Below the pieces are notes generated by a model. That model made no database searches, had not been told where the DNA came from, and worked only from the letters and a program-made list of their open reading frames with translations. Of a DNA stretch of 51,918 nt, positions 24,521-32,613 are shown in pieces (the stretch's first letter is position 1; each line of letters begins with the position of its first letter). The position numbers and the translations under genes are program-made. The DNA is from Lentisphaeria bacterium (GTDB lineage Bacteria; Verrucomicrobiota; Lentisphaeria; Victivallales; Victivallaceae), in the NCBI GenBank assembly GCA_017466125.1, contig JAFTUS010000005.1, forward strand, positions 1 through 51,918, in the 5' to 3' direction.

Positions 24521-25378
24521 TTATGAAACGGCAGTATGTTTTTTGCGGTACTTTCCGGGCGGCATTCCGTAATATTCGGAGAATTGGCGGCAAAAGTATT
24601 GAACATTGGAAAAACCGGATGCTTCGGCTATTTCAGACAGGGAATAGCCGCTGTAAAGCAGAAGATTGTGCGCCCGCTTCATCCGCTCTCCGGAGAGAAG
24701 TTCTGAAAAAGATTTTCCGGACAACTCCGAAACCAGATGACGGGCGCGGGAACCGGAAATAAAAAGTTCATGTCCCAAATCTTCCACCGTTATTTTTTCG
24801 TGGGCATGGGTACTGATGAAATGACGGATTTTTGCCAGACGGTCATTCCCCGGAAAACTGATTTTTTCCCACTCCTTGACCAGGCCGGTACCGAATATCT
24901 GTAAAACCGATGCAAGACCGGCAAGTTTTTCCTCATCCAATTCCGGCAGTTTGCGATAACTTTCTCTGAACCATTGTGGCATCTTTTCTCCGGGGGTGTT
25001 TTTCCCTTTGAAAACACCCGCCAACAGCGAAAGTTGATGCACATCATCATAAATAACAGGAACCACCAGTTCCCGGAGTCCAGCCCAGCACTCTTTCAGA
25101 AATGGAACATGGCAGCGGCTTCCGTGATTTTCAGTCTCTTTGAAACACTCTCTGATACAGCGGCTGTTCCAGCCGGCTTCATTTGCTCTGCCCCGGTAAC
25201 AACACTCACAATGGTGCAAATGTCTTCCGTAAAAGGGAGATTTCGGATCAATAATACCGAATTTTTCGTGTACATCGTGAATTGTGACATTGACCGAGAA
25301 CGTTTTTTCGATGCTCCGTAAAGCAAACTCCTGTACCGGTAACGGACTATGCTGTTTTTTCAAATCTTGAAATATCAT
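24521..25378 (-). CDS. AraC-family transcriptional regulator with PocR-type cysteine-rich sensor domain
   Basis: 285 residues. The N-terminal domain (about 12-165) is PocR-like with a dense cysteine set (C57, C59, C60, C74, C78, C89, C97) and LRELVVPVIYDD ... LAGVFKG. The C-terminal domain (about 185-280) is an AraC double helix-turn-helix (VEDLGHELFISGSRARHLV, LSEIAEASGFSNVQYFCRQF). AGGT lies seven bases before the ATG. It is divergent from the pseudopilin/beta-helix locus and most probably activates it. Two direct repeats overlap its own promoter, suggesting autoregulation. Cysteine clustering could bind a metal or sense redox, but this is not established for the protein. Confidence 0.85.
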   Translation of the reverse strand: MIFQDLKKQHSPLPVQEFALRSIEKTFSVNVTIHDVHEKFGIIDPKSPFYGRHLHHCECCYRGRANEAGWNSRCIRECFKETENHGSRCHVPFLKECWAGLRELVVPVIYDDVHQLSLLAGVFKGKNTPGEKMPQWFRESYRKLPELDEEKLAGLASVLQIFGTGLVKEWEKISFPGNDRLAKIRHFISTHAHEKITVEDLGHELFISGSRARHLVSELSGKSFSELLSGERMKRAHNLLLYSGYSLSEIAEASGFSNVQYFCRQFSEYYGMPPGKYRKKHTAVS

Positions 25379-25394
25379 ACAAAATACCTGTTTT

Positions 25395-25437
25395 CAGCCT
25401 TTTTGTATAAAAATACAGCCTTTTTTCAAATTGTCAA
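25395..25437 (-). promoter_or_regulatory. regulator promoter with two direct repeats
   Basis: On the minus strand TTGACA, 16 bases, TATTTT (25410-25437). The decamer CAGCCTTTTT (plus-strand sense) occurs at 25395-25404 and again at 25416-25425, exactly 21 bases apart, i.e. two helical turns, flanking the -10. This is the spacing expected for AraC-type half-sites. Confidence 0.55.
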
Positions 25438-25553
25438 ATTTTTTTGAGCAATTATATTATATTCAATGCAAAAATATTTGCAGAGAAATCAAATAAACAC
25501 ACAATTTTTACAGAAAATGTCGCAAAAGGATACATTTTTTCATAAAACACACA
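25438..25553. other. AT-rich part of the divergent regulatory region
   Basis: This is the middle of a 372-base stretch without a gene (25379-25750) between the regulator and the pseudopilin. The regulator promoter and the pilin promoter lie on its two sides. Within it I see only strongly AT-rich DNA and no open frame or repeat that I can support. Confidence 0.4.
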
Positions 25554-25582
25554 TTGCATAGCAGCATTTTCCATGCTATATT
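25554..25582 (+). promoter_or_regulatory. promoter of the pseudopilin/beta-helix locus with an overlapping dyad
   Basis: TTGCAT, 17 bases, TATATT with TGC before the -10. The spacer and both boxes are overlapped by the dyad ATAGCA-N10-TGCTAT (25558-25579), a likely protein-binding site. The leader to the pilin ATG would be about 160 bases and is purine-rich. Confidence 0.6.
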
Positions 25583-25750
25583 AGACTTGTTAAGATAAAA
25601 TGCACCACTCAAAAACAGAAAGGAAAGAAAAGAAGAAAAGAAAAAAGTTCCCTTTTTCCGGATAGTAACTTCGCATAATATCATTTATGAAAAGTCACGA
25701 ACACAAAATTGAACTAAAAAAAAATTTTAAGAAAAAAAGGAGATGTATGT

Positions 25751-26499
25751 ATGAGAAAAAATAACCTCAACCGGCATAACATAATTGATATTATGCGACG
25801 CTTTACCCTGATCGAACTTTTAGTTGTAATCGCCATCATCGCAATTCTTGCTGCAATGCTCTTGCCCGCGTTGAATAAGGCTCGCGCCAAAGCCCGCTCG
25901 ACCAGTTGTTTGAATATTGAAAAAAGTCTCGGAACAGCCACGCAGTTGTATGCCGGGGACTCGGAAGATTTCCTTTTTCCCTATTATATCCCGGCGGGAA
26001 CAGTTCAATGGATGAGCAATGCCCTTTTCTGAACTATATGGGTTTCGGTCAGAAGTTGACCTCTTACGATGATTTGAAAAAAGGTCCATTCCACTGTCCC
26101 GCCAACAATCCTTCTTTGCAGAAGAATGAAGAGGGTTACAAGGCTACGACTTATGCCGTCAATGGACTTGCCTTCAACAAAGGCAAAATAAGCAAACTGA
26201 AAAAGGCCTCCGAAGCACTTGCTTTCGTTGACAGTGACTGGGCGGAGGGCGGTACCGGATTTTACGTAAAAGGAACCGCAGGAACTGACGCCTGGACCGC
26301 CAGCGAAATCAGTATCTCGTGGGATCGTCACGATGGCAAAATCAACCTTGTCTTTCTCGACGGTCACGCCCAAAACATGACCAGCGGCGAAGCAACCAAA
26401 CTTTTCCATGAAAACTCCTATGTCGGCTGCGGTGCAAAATACACCTATGGTCACTACTCCCCCCTCTGGGCGTACCAGTGCATCCAGACTGAAAACTGA
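25751..26499 (+). pseudogene. type II secretion-like pseudopilin (H-x9-DG), interrupted by a frameshift
   Basis: The first piece (to 26032, 93 codons) has the class III prepilin leader and helix [16 protein letters not shown] with the Glu at +5, then [11 protein letters not shown]. It ends at a TGA right after a run of four Ts (26025-26028). The second piece continues in the next frame with [10 protein letters not shown] and ends with RHDGKINLVFLDGHA, the H-x9-DG motif of the family. One extra T would join both pieces into a normal protein of about 249 residues. GGAG stands 8 bases before the ATG. Such proteins are extremely numerous in Lentisphaerota; they are processed by a prepilin peptidase and their role is not settled. 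Mutation, sequencing error or recoding are all possible. Confidence 0.75.
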
Positions 26500-26528
26500 T
26501 AACAATTTTTAGAACAGGAAATAATATT

Positions 26529-28244
26529 ATGCAAAAAATTTCATTCGCAATTTTTACTTTTCTGGCACTCTTCTGTGCCTCTGCCGCAGAACTGAACTTT
26601 GCCGATTTCGGCGGAAAAGGCGACAACAAAACCGATAACCGCACGGCATTTCTCAAGGCGTTTGAGGCGATGAAAGCCGCCCCCGGCTCCACACTGAACA
26701 TCGCTCCCGGTACCTACCGGGTCTCCACCGGAACGGAGAAATTCGTTCATGAACGCTACCACATAATCGTCCGCAACCTCAAGAAAGGCACGATCAACGG
26801 CAAACAGGCAAAAATCGTCTTCACTGATCCGGAACACGGCGGATTTCTGTTTTACCTCTGTCCCGACCTCAAACTGAACGGCCTTACTTTTGACTGGGAT
26901 CCGCTGGCTTTCACCCAAGGCGAAATCGTCTCTGTCGATCCCAAAAACCCCAAAGTTTTCACTTATAAGCTGGAAGAGGGCTTTCCTGAAGCCAACAATA
27001 AAAACTTCAAGAATTACGGTCCTGAAGGCAAATTCATGATCGGTTTCGTCTACGACCCCGCCACCAGAAAACTTTTTACCGCCCGGATGCGCGACAATCA
27101 TAAATCCGTAAGCAAAGTTGAAAAGATCGGGGAGCGGCTCTACCGCATAACACTGAAAAATTCCCCCGAAGGCATCGCCTCCGGACGGCTTTTTGTGCTG
27201 CTCTCACGCAATCCGAGCAACGGCATCGTCTTCCATGCCTGTGAACGTCCGCGCATCAACGATGTTACGATGTACAGTTCTTCCCATATCGGCATGGTTT
27301 TCCGCTGGGGAACGGTCGATCCAGAACTGAATAACGTGCAGATCCGCATTCTTCCGAACTCCCGCCGTATGCTCAGTGTCAACGCCGACAGTCTTTTCTT
27401 TGACGGCTGCCGGAAACCGATCCTCAAAAAATGTTATCTTGAAGGCGGCATGGATGACGGTATTGTTCTCCCCGTCCACGGTCGGCGCGTTGTCGAAAAG
27501 ATCGATGATAAAACTTTCGTTGTCCGCTGCACCTGGGGAGTGGCGTTCTTCAACAACCATATCCTTGAGGGGATCGATCTCAAAACCGGCAAACGCACCG
27601 GAGCCATGTTTGCGACCTCCGTCAAAGACCGCCGCCTGATAAACAAAGACGGCAAACGCTATGAGGTAGAAACCGTGACGTTCCACAGACCTGCCCCGAA
27701 TTTGAAAGTCGATGACTTTCTCTTCAACCGCAGTTTGAGTAATCAGGATTTCCTTGTGGAAGATTGCGAAATCAAAAATCTGCGCGGCAAAGCCGTCAAG
27801 ATCCACGGTCAGGGCGGCACTGTCCGCAACTGCCGCATCGACGGCACTACTTTCGGCGGCATTGAAATCGGCTATCAGGGCGGAAGAGCCGCTCATAACT
27901 GGGCTTGGATGTGGGCAGATAACATCGTTATTCAAAACAACATCATCCGCAACGCCGCCAATCTGGGCCTGATCGAACTGACCTCCATCGGCTGGGCGAC
28001 CGCCATCCGGATCAATCAGGGCCCTGACAATCTGACGGAACGCCCCAACCGCAATATCCGCATCACCGGAAATACCATCGAAAACAGCGGACAGGCAGCA
28101 TTTCGCGCATGGGCGGCAGAAAATATCACTTTCACAGGAAACACCATCCGTAATTTCAATCTGATGAAATTCCCGACCGATACCAAAGCCATTGATCTTA
28201 TCAATGTCAAAAATGCCGTTACCACAGGAAATAATATCCAATGA
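26529..28244 (+). CDS. secreted right-handed parallel beta-helix protein (pectate lyase/GH28-like)
   Basis: 571 residues with a signal peptide (ISFAIFTFLALFCASAAE). The mature start LNFADFGGKGDNKTDNRTAFLKAF is the typical opening of pectate-lyase-3/polygalacturonase-like beta helices. Further coils recur through the C-terminal half (GKAVKIHGQGGTVRNC, GTTFGGIEIGYQGG, IRITGNTIENSGQAAF, ITFTGNTIRNF). This fold is used by enzymes that cleave pectin and other uronic or anionic glycans, and by non-catalytic proteins. AGGA precedes the ATG. Its stop overlaps the ATG of the hydrolase gene (ATGA), implying coupled translation. No catalytic residues could be assigned with confidence. Confidence 0.75.
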   Translation: MQKISFAIFTFLALFCASAAELNFADFGGKGDNKTDNRTAFLKAFEAMKAAPGSTLNIAPGTYRVSTGTEKFVHERYHIIVRNLKKGTINGKQAKIVFTDPEHGGFLFYLCPDLKLNGLTFDWDPLAFTQGEIVSVDPKNPKVFTYKLEEGFPEANNKNFKNYGPEGKFMIGFVYDPATRKLFTARMRDNHKSVSKVEKIGERLYRITLKNSPEGIASGRLFVLLSRNPSNGIVFHACERPRINDVTMYSSSHIGMVFRWGTVDPELNNVQIRILPNSRRMLSVNADSLFFDGCRKPILKKCYLEGGMDDGIVLPVHGRRVVEKIDDKTFVVRCTWGVAFFNNHILEGIDLKTGKRTGAMFATSVKDRRLINKDGKRYEVETVTFHRPAPNLKVDDFLFNRSLSNQDFLVEDCEIKNLRGKAVKIHGQGGTVRNCRIDGTTFGGIEIGYQGGRAAHNWAWMWADNIVIQNNIIRNAANLGLIELTSIGWATAIRINQGPDNLTERPNRNIRITGNTIENSGQAAFRAWAAENITFTGNTIRNFNLMKFPTDTKAIDLINVKNAVTTGNNIQ

Positions 28245-29389
28245 AAAAAATCGTTCTCCTTGGAGTATGCGGATTTGCGCTCTTCTGCGGGTGCAAATCC
28301 GCCCCGGAATACCGGGAAGCCGCTTTCAATTTCGACTTTCCGGTTCCTGAAAACATCCGGCCGATCCTCTATCGCGGAGCCGATTTCCAGGGGAAACCGA
28401 CGGAAGTATTCGCATGGCTCGGAGTTCCGGAGAACTGCAAAGGAAAAGTCCCCGGCATCGTATTGATCCACGGCGGGGGCGGCACCGCTTTTCTGCGCTG
28501 GGTCGAAGAGTGGACGAAGCGCGGCTATGCCGCGATCGCAGTCGATACGGTGGGCTGCCGTCCGCTGCTCCGCTGGGAGGCCGGTAAAGGAGTCCGTGAA
28601 CGCCTTGCCAACGGCGGCCCGGATTATCCGTCTGCCCCCCGGGATATAGACAACCCCGCTGACGCATGGACAACACAGGCTCTTGAAGCCCTGTACCGCG
28701 GCCACTCCATCTTGCGCAGTCTGCCGGAAGTCGATCCGGAACGGACTGCCGTTTACGGTATTTCATGGGGCGGCTACCTGACCTGCTGGGCGGCGGCCGC
28801 TGATCCCCGCTACAAAGCGGCGGTCTCTTTGTACGGTTGCGGATTTCTGAAACAATCCCCCCGGACGGTTGCCAAAGTGGTCACTCCGGGCTGGTTTGAT
28901 CTTTTTGATCCCGCTCTGGTTCTGGAAGAGGTCCATTGTCCCATTCTCTTTGTCACCCAGCCGGTCGATGCGGATTATCAGTGGGACTCCTGGTGCCGCA
29001 GTACATTTCTGCCGGAAAAGCCCTCCCGGTCCGTTCCCGGGCTGATCGGTCACAGCCATACCCGCGGACTCCGCAAAGAGGCCGAAGTTTTTATCGATTC
29101 CGTACTGAAAGGTACTCCGGGCCTGCCCGAAATGGGAGAAATCAGCCGCAAAGGTTCTGTTGTTTCAGCAGAATTCCGCGCCGGAGTTCTGCCCGTTACC
29201 GGCGAACTCTGGTGGACCTGTGATGACAAGAGTGTTCCCGCCGGGAAACGCCAGTGGAAATCCGCCCCAGCAGAAATCAGCGGCAATACTGTTTCCGGGA
29301 AACTGCCTGACGGCGCAAAGGATTGGTTTCTCAACGTAAAAGACTCAAGAGGAGTCACCGCAACCGCCCTCCGTCCCCATTATGAATGA
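28241..29389 (+). CDS. alpha/beta-hydrolase lipoprotein (acetylxylan esterase/dienelactone hydrolase-like)
   Basis: 382 residues with a lipoprotein signal (LLGVCGFALFCGC; the last Cys is the likely lipidation site). The hydrolase core has VLIHGGGGTAF (oxyanion loop), the nucleophile Ser in VYGISWGGYL, an Asp in ILFVTQPVDADYQW and a His in LIGHSHTRG. The C-terminal 80 residues are a beta-rich extension. The family covers acetyl or feruloyl esterases and peptidases; beside a beta-helix glycanase, a de-esterifying role on plant or mucosal glycan is the best guess. Translation is coupled to the upstream gene through the ATGA overlap. Confidence 0.78.
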   Translation: MKKIVLLGVCGFALFCGCKSAPEYREAAFNFDFPVPENIRPILYRGADFQGKPTEVFAWLGVPENCKGKVPGIVLIHGGGGTAFLRWVEEWTKRGYAAIAVDTVGCRPLLRWEAGKGVRERLANGGPDYPSAPRDIDNPADAWTTQALEALYRGHSILRSLPEVDPERTAVYGISWGGYLTCWAAAADPRYKAAVSLYGCGFLKQSPRTVAKVVTPGWFDLFDPALVLEEVHCPILFVTQPVDADYQWDSWCRSTFLPEKPSRSVPGLIGHSHTRGLRKEAEVFIDSVLKGTPGLPEMGEISRKGSVVSAEFRAGVLPVTGELWWTCDDKSVPAGKRQWKSAPAEISGNTVSGKLPDGAKDWFLNVKDSRGVTATALRPHYE

Positions 29390-29516
29390 TCGGCAGGGAC
29401 GGCATCGCATCTATTTTTGCCATATTGTCTCATTTCTCAACTATTTTGTTATAGTAAAATTTTGACGGTCATGATATATTATATGCGATATGATTAAAGT
29501 AAATCAGGAGATAACG

Positions 29517-31097
29517 ATGAGTTTCTATCCCAATGCGATAAGAGATGAGAGAGTACGGGAATTTCTACCCTGCACACGGGTCGTCCGGCAGGAGAATGTC
29601 TCCGGCAGTGAAATTCTGCCGGGGAACCGGGAAATACAGCCGATACTGGAAGATTCTTTCGGCGAATTTGTCCGTTTCGGCAAAGCGGGCAGCATCCTGC
29701 TGGATTTCGGTTTGGAACTTCACGGCGGCATCCGCATCATAAACAGTTCAAAAAAAGGCAGAATACGGCTGCGTTTCGGCGAATCCGCTGCCGAAGCCAT
29801 GAGTGACCCCGATCAGGATCACGCCATCCACGATGAGATCCTCACTCTGCCCACACTGGGAATGATGGAATATGGGAACACCGGGTTCCGTTTCGTCCGC
29901 ATCGACGCGGTTGATGAGGGGATCTCTTTGCGCAACGTCGTTGCAGTCGCCCTCTTCCGGGATCTGCCCAAACGCGGAAATTTCCGCTGTTCCGATCCGT
30001 TGTTGAACCGGATTTGGGACACTGCCGCCTACACACTCCAACTCAACATGCAGGAATACATGTTCGACGGCATCAAACGCGACCGTCTGGTCTGGTGCGG
30101 CGACCTCTATGTGGAAATCGCCGCCGCATTTGCCGTTTTCGGAAATCACAAAACCATTGCGGAAACACTGGATTTCGCCGTCCGTCATGCCTCTTATATC
30201 GAAAAACTCGGCGGAATATCCAGTTTCTCCTTCTGGTGGATGATCGCGGTGGAACAGTATGTTTTTACCACAGGCGATGACGCCCTGCTTTTCAAAGAAC
30301 GCGATATGATAGAAGAACTGATGAAACACTTTGTTTCACAGACCGCCCCCGACGGCAGGGAAACTGCCAAAGAGATGCGTTTCCTCGACTGGTACAGTTT
30401 CAATGAAGAACCCGCCAAACACGCCGGACTTCAGGGACTGCTCTACTGGGCATTATGCGCCGCAGAACGCTGCGGAGCAAAATTGGGACTCGACACAACG
30501 GCGGTTTCCGATGCTCGCAAACGTGCGGCCGGTTATATTCCCGACTGTTGCGGCAGTCCGGCGGCTGCGGCGGTACAGACCCTTTCCGGACTGAAAGACC
30601 GCAGTCAGCTGCTTGCCGGACTTCAGGTGGATCATACCGATATGTTCTCCAGTTATTTTGTTTTGAAGACCCAACCGGTTTTACCGATGCTTCAACTGCT
30701 GCGCCGCCAATGGGGCGGCATGATCGAACTGGGGGCGACGACCTTCTGGGAAGAGTTCGACCTCCGTCAGGCGGCAGGGGCGGGGCGGATCGACGAGCTG
30801 CCCTCCCCCGATAAACCGGACATCCATCTTTCCGCCGGAAATCACTGCTACAAGGGAACCCGCCGCAGTCTCTGCCACGGCTGGGGAGCGGGTCCGGCGG
30901 CGATCCTTCCGGAGCGGATTTTCGGTCTGGAATTTCCGGAACCGGGGCAGCGGACGATTTCCATTTCCCCCGAACTTGGCGATCTGGAATATGCCGAAGG
31001 AACGATCCCGACCATGCTCGGCGATGTAAAGATCCGCGTTGACAGAAAAAGTTGCAAAACCGATGCTCCGGCAGGAGTGCGGATCATACAGAAATAA
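29517..31097 (+). CDS. GH78-like alpha-L-rhamnosidase-family protein
   Basis: 526 residues from the ATG with AGGAG six bases upstream (an earlier ATG lacks one). No signal peptide. A short beta domain (about 1-155) is followed by the (alpha/alpha)6 barrel. The barrel has DGIKRDRLVWCGDLYVE, aligned with the GH78 block D-C-P-Q-R-E-x-x-G-W-x-G-D, and GATTFWEEFD with the putative base Glu. The usual catalytic Glu of the first block is Asp here. At 526 residues it is much shorter than classical GH78 enzymes (about 900-1000). GH78 removes alpha-L-rhamnose. It follows the esterase after 127 bases and the flavoprotein gene follows after 11 bases. Confidence 0.78.
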   Translation: MSFYPNAIRDERVREFLPCTRVVRQENVSGSEILPGNREIQPILEDSFGEFVRFGKAGSILLDFGLELHGGIRIINSSKKGRIRLRFGESAAEAMSDPDQDHAIHDEILTLPTLGMMEYGNTGFRFVRIDAVDEGISLRNVVAVALFRDLPKRGNFRCSDPLLNRIWDTAAYTLQLNMQEYMFDGIKRDRLVWCGDLYVEIAAAFAVFGNHKTIAETLDFAVRHASYIEKLGGISSFSFWWMIAVEQYVFTTGDDALLFKERDMIEELMKHFVSQTAPDGRETAKEMRFLDWYSFNEEPAKHAGLQGLLYWALCAAERCGAKLGLDTTAVSDARKRAAGYIPDCCGSPAAAAVQTLSGLKDRSQLLAGLQVDHTDMFSSYFVLKTQPVLPMLQLLRRQWGGMIELGATTFWEEFDLRQAAGAGRIDELPSPDKPDIHLSAGNHCYKGTRRSLCHGWGAGPAAILPERIFGLEFPEPGQRTISISPELGDLEYAEGTIPTMLGDVKIRVDRKSCKTDAPAGVRIIQK

Positions 31098-31108
31098 CAG
31101 GACGAACC

Positions 31109-32392
31109 ATGGAATATATCACGCTCCCCTCCCCCCGTATCCCGGTAGCGGCAGCAGCACAGGTCATTGTCGCCGGCGGAGGCCCTGCCGGTGTCTGTGC
31201 CGCGATCGCCGCCGCAAGAAACGGTGCAAAAACCATCCTGCTGGAAAAATCCGGCTGTCTCGGCGGCACCTGGACTTCCGGCTCAATGGGCTGGATCATT
31301 GACGCCGACGGCGACGGCAAGGGAAAACTGCTCAAAGAGATCATGCAGAAACTCAAAGCGCGCAATGCTCTGCACATCGCCGGAGACGGCGCACCCGCGT
31401 TCAACATTGAGGCAATGAAAACCCTGCTGGAGGAACTTTGTCAGGAAGCGGGGGTTCAAATCCGTCTTTACACTCAACTTTCTGACGTTGTAAAAGACGA
31501 CAGCAACCGTATCAGTGCAATCATCACAGACTCCAAGTCCGGCAAAGAGGCGTGGCAGGGAGAACTCTTCATCGACTGTACCGGAGACGGCGATCTCGGT
31601 GCGTTGGCAGGAAATCCCTTTGAAATCGGACATCCGGAAGATCAGCGCACTCAACCCATGACACTGCTGGCTTTGCTGACCGGGCTTGAAACAGAAAAAA
31701 TACGCCCCTGTCTGGCGGGCGAAGATACGTGGAGCGCATCAGCAGACCGTTTTTCAACACTCCTGACCCATGACGGATACCGTCCAAGTTACAGAGGTTT
31801 GGCGTTGTTCCCCCTCGGAAACGGTATTTTTATGCTTATGGCAAATCACCAGTATGAACGCTCCGGGATCAATGCAGACGACCTGACCAGCGCGACCATA
31901 GCGGCACGGCAGGAGATCGCGCACCAAATCGAGATTTTACGCACCCGCGGCCCGGAATGGGAAAATGTTCAGTTGATTTCAACAGGAGCGCAAATCGGCG
32001 TCCGCGAAGCACGGCGATTGCTGGGCCGTTACAAAGTCACGCTGGATGATGTGGTCAATGGCCGCTGTCATCCCGATCCGGCGTGCCGGGTGCGTTTTAT
32101 CATCGACATTCACGCTCTCTCTCCGGATAAGGACAACAAGGTGGAAAAGAGCCCCGAAGCAGCGGAATTCTACGAGATCCCGCTGCGGGCATTGATGGCA
32201 CAAGCGATCCCCAATCTGCTTATGGCAGGCCGCTGTATCAGCGGAGATTTCTACGCTCATGCAAGTTACCGGGTCACGGGAAATGCCACGGCAACAGGAG
32301 AAGCCGCCGGAACTCTTGCCGCCATTGCCGCACGCACAGAAAAATTACCGCAACAAGTTCCTTACAAAGCATTTGCCGAAGCAATGAAATAA
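31109..32392 (+). CDS. FAD-dependent oxidoreductase (FAD_oxidored family)
   Basis: 427 residues. The dinucleotide-binding start VIVAGGGPAGVCAAIAAARN, the CLGGTWTSGSMGW flavin region and the mid-protein FIDCTGDGDLGALAG are those of the FAD-dependent oxidoreductase family often found beside glycosidases in Planctomycetes, Lentisphaerota and Bacteroidota. The C-terminal block LMAGRCISGDFYAHASYRVTGNA closes the FAD site. AGGA stands before the ATG; an ATG 57 bases earlier lies within the GH78 gene. These proteins are thought to oxidise or reduce sugar-derived or aromatic compounds, without a settled substrate. It is the last gene of the locus. Confidence 0.83.
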   Translation: MEYITLPSPRIPVAAAAQVIVAGGGPAGVCAAIAAARNGAKTILLEKSGCLGGTWTSGSMGWIIDADGDGKGKLLKEIMQKLKARNALHIAGDGAPAFNIEAMKTLLEELCQEAGVQIRLYTQLSDVVKDDSNRISAIITDSKSGKEAWQGELFIDCTGDGDLGALAGNPFEIGHPEDQRTQPMTLLALLTGLETEKIRPCLAGEDTWSASADRFSTLLTHDGYRPSYRGLALFPLGNGIFMLMANHQYERSGINADDLTSATIAARQEIAHQIEILRTRGPEWENVQLISTGAQIGVREARRLLGRYKVTLDDVVNGRCHPDPACRVRFIIDIHALSPDKDNKVEKSPEAAEFYEIPLRALMAQAIPNLLMAGRCISGDFYAHASYRVTGNATATGEAAGTLAAIAARTEKLPQQVPYKAFAEAMK

Positions 32393-32456
32393 CACATACA
32401 TATTGAATTTATGCGTTTCAGTACGGCAATGTTCCGATAGACCCAGAATTGAGCCT

Positions 32457-32485
32457 GACATACACCCAATTGGCTTATTTTTCAA
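32457..32485 (-). promoter_or_regulatory. promoter-like sequence pointing antisense into the flavoprotein gene
   Basis: On the minus strand TTGAAA, 17 bases ending GGGTG, then TATGTC. Nothing is annotated on that strand downstream until 25.4 kb; an antisense or small RNA is possible, as is chance. Confidence 0.25.
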
Positions 32486-32549
32486 TCGAAACAGCTTATA
32501 AAAGCGGCAAATAAACGGGGTTGCTCTTGTAAAATCCCGAAAATAAAAA

Positions 32550-32586
32550 CGAAATTGTTTTTATTGGGGCAATAAAAACAATTCCG
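32550..32586. terminator. bidirectional AT-rich inverted repeat between convergent genes
   Basis: A 17-base arm and its near-perfect complement (one mismatch) around GGG; the core is ATTGTTTTTATTG / CAATAAAAACAAT. It lies between the flavoprotein gene and the secreted glycosidase, which converge, and most likely ends both transcripts. Confidence 0.5.
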
Positions 32587-32613
32587 TTGAAAGTTTGCCG
32601 GAGATGGGGTAAC

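Noticed and set aside
26021..26032. Programmed ribosomal frameshift in the pseudopilin
   Set aside because: No X-XXY-YYZ heptamer, no internal Shine-Dalgarno at the right distance and no obvious stimulatory hairpin; a simple indel explains it better.
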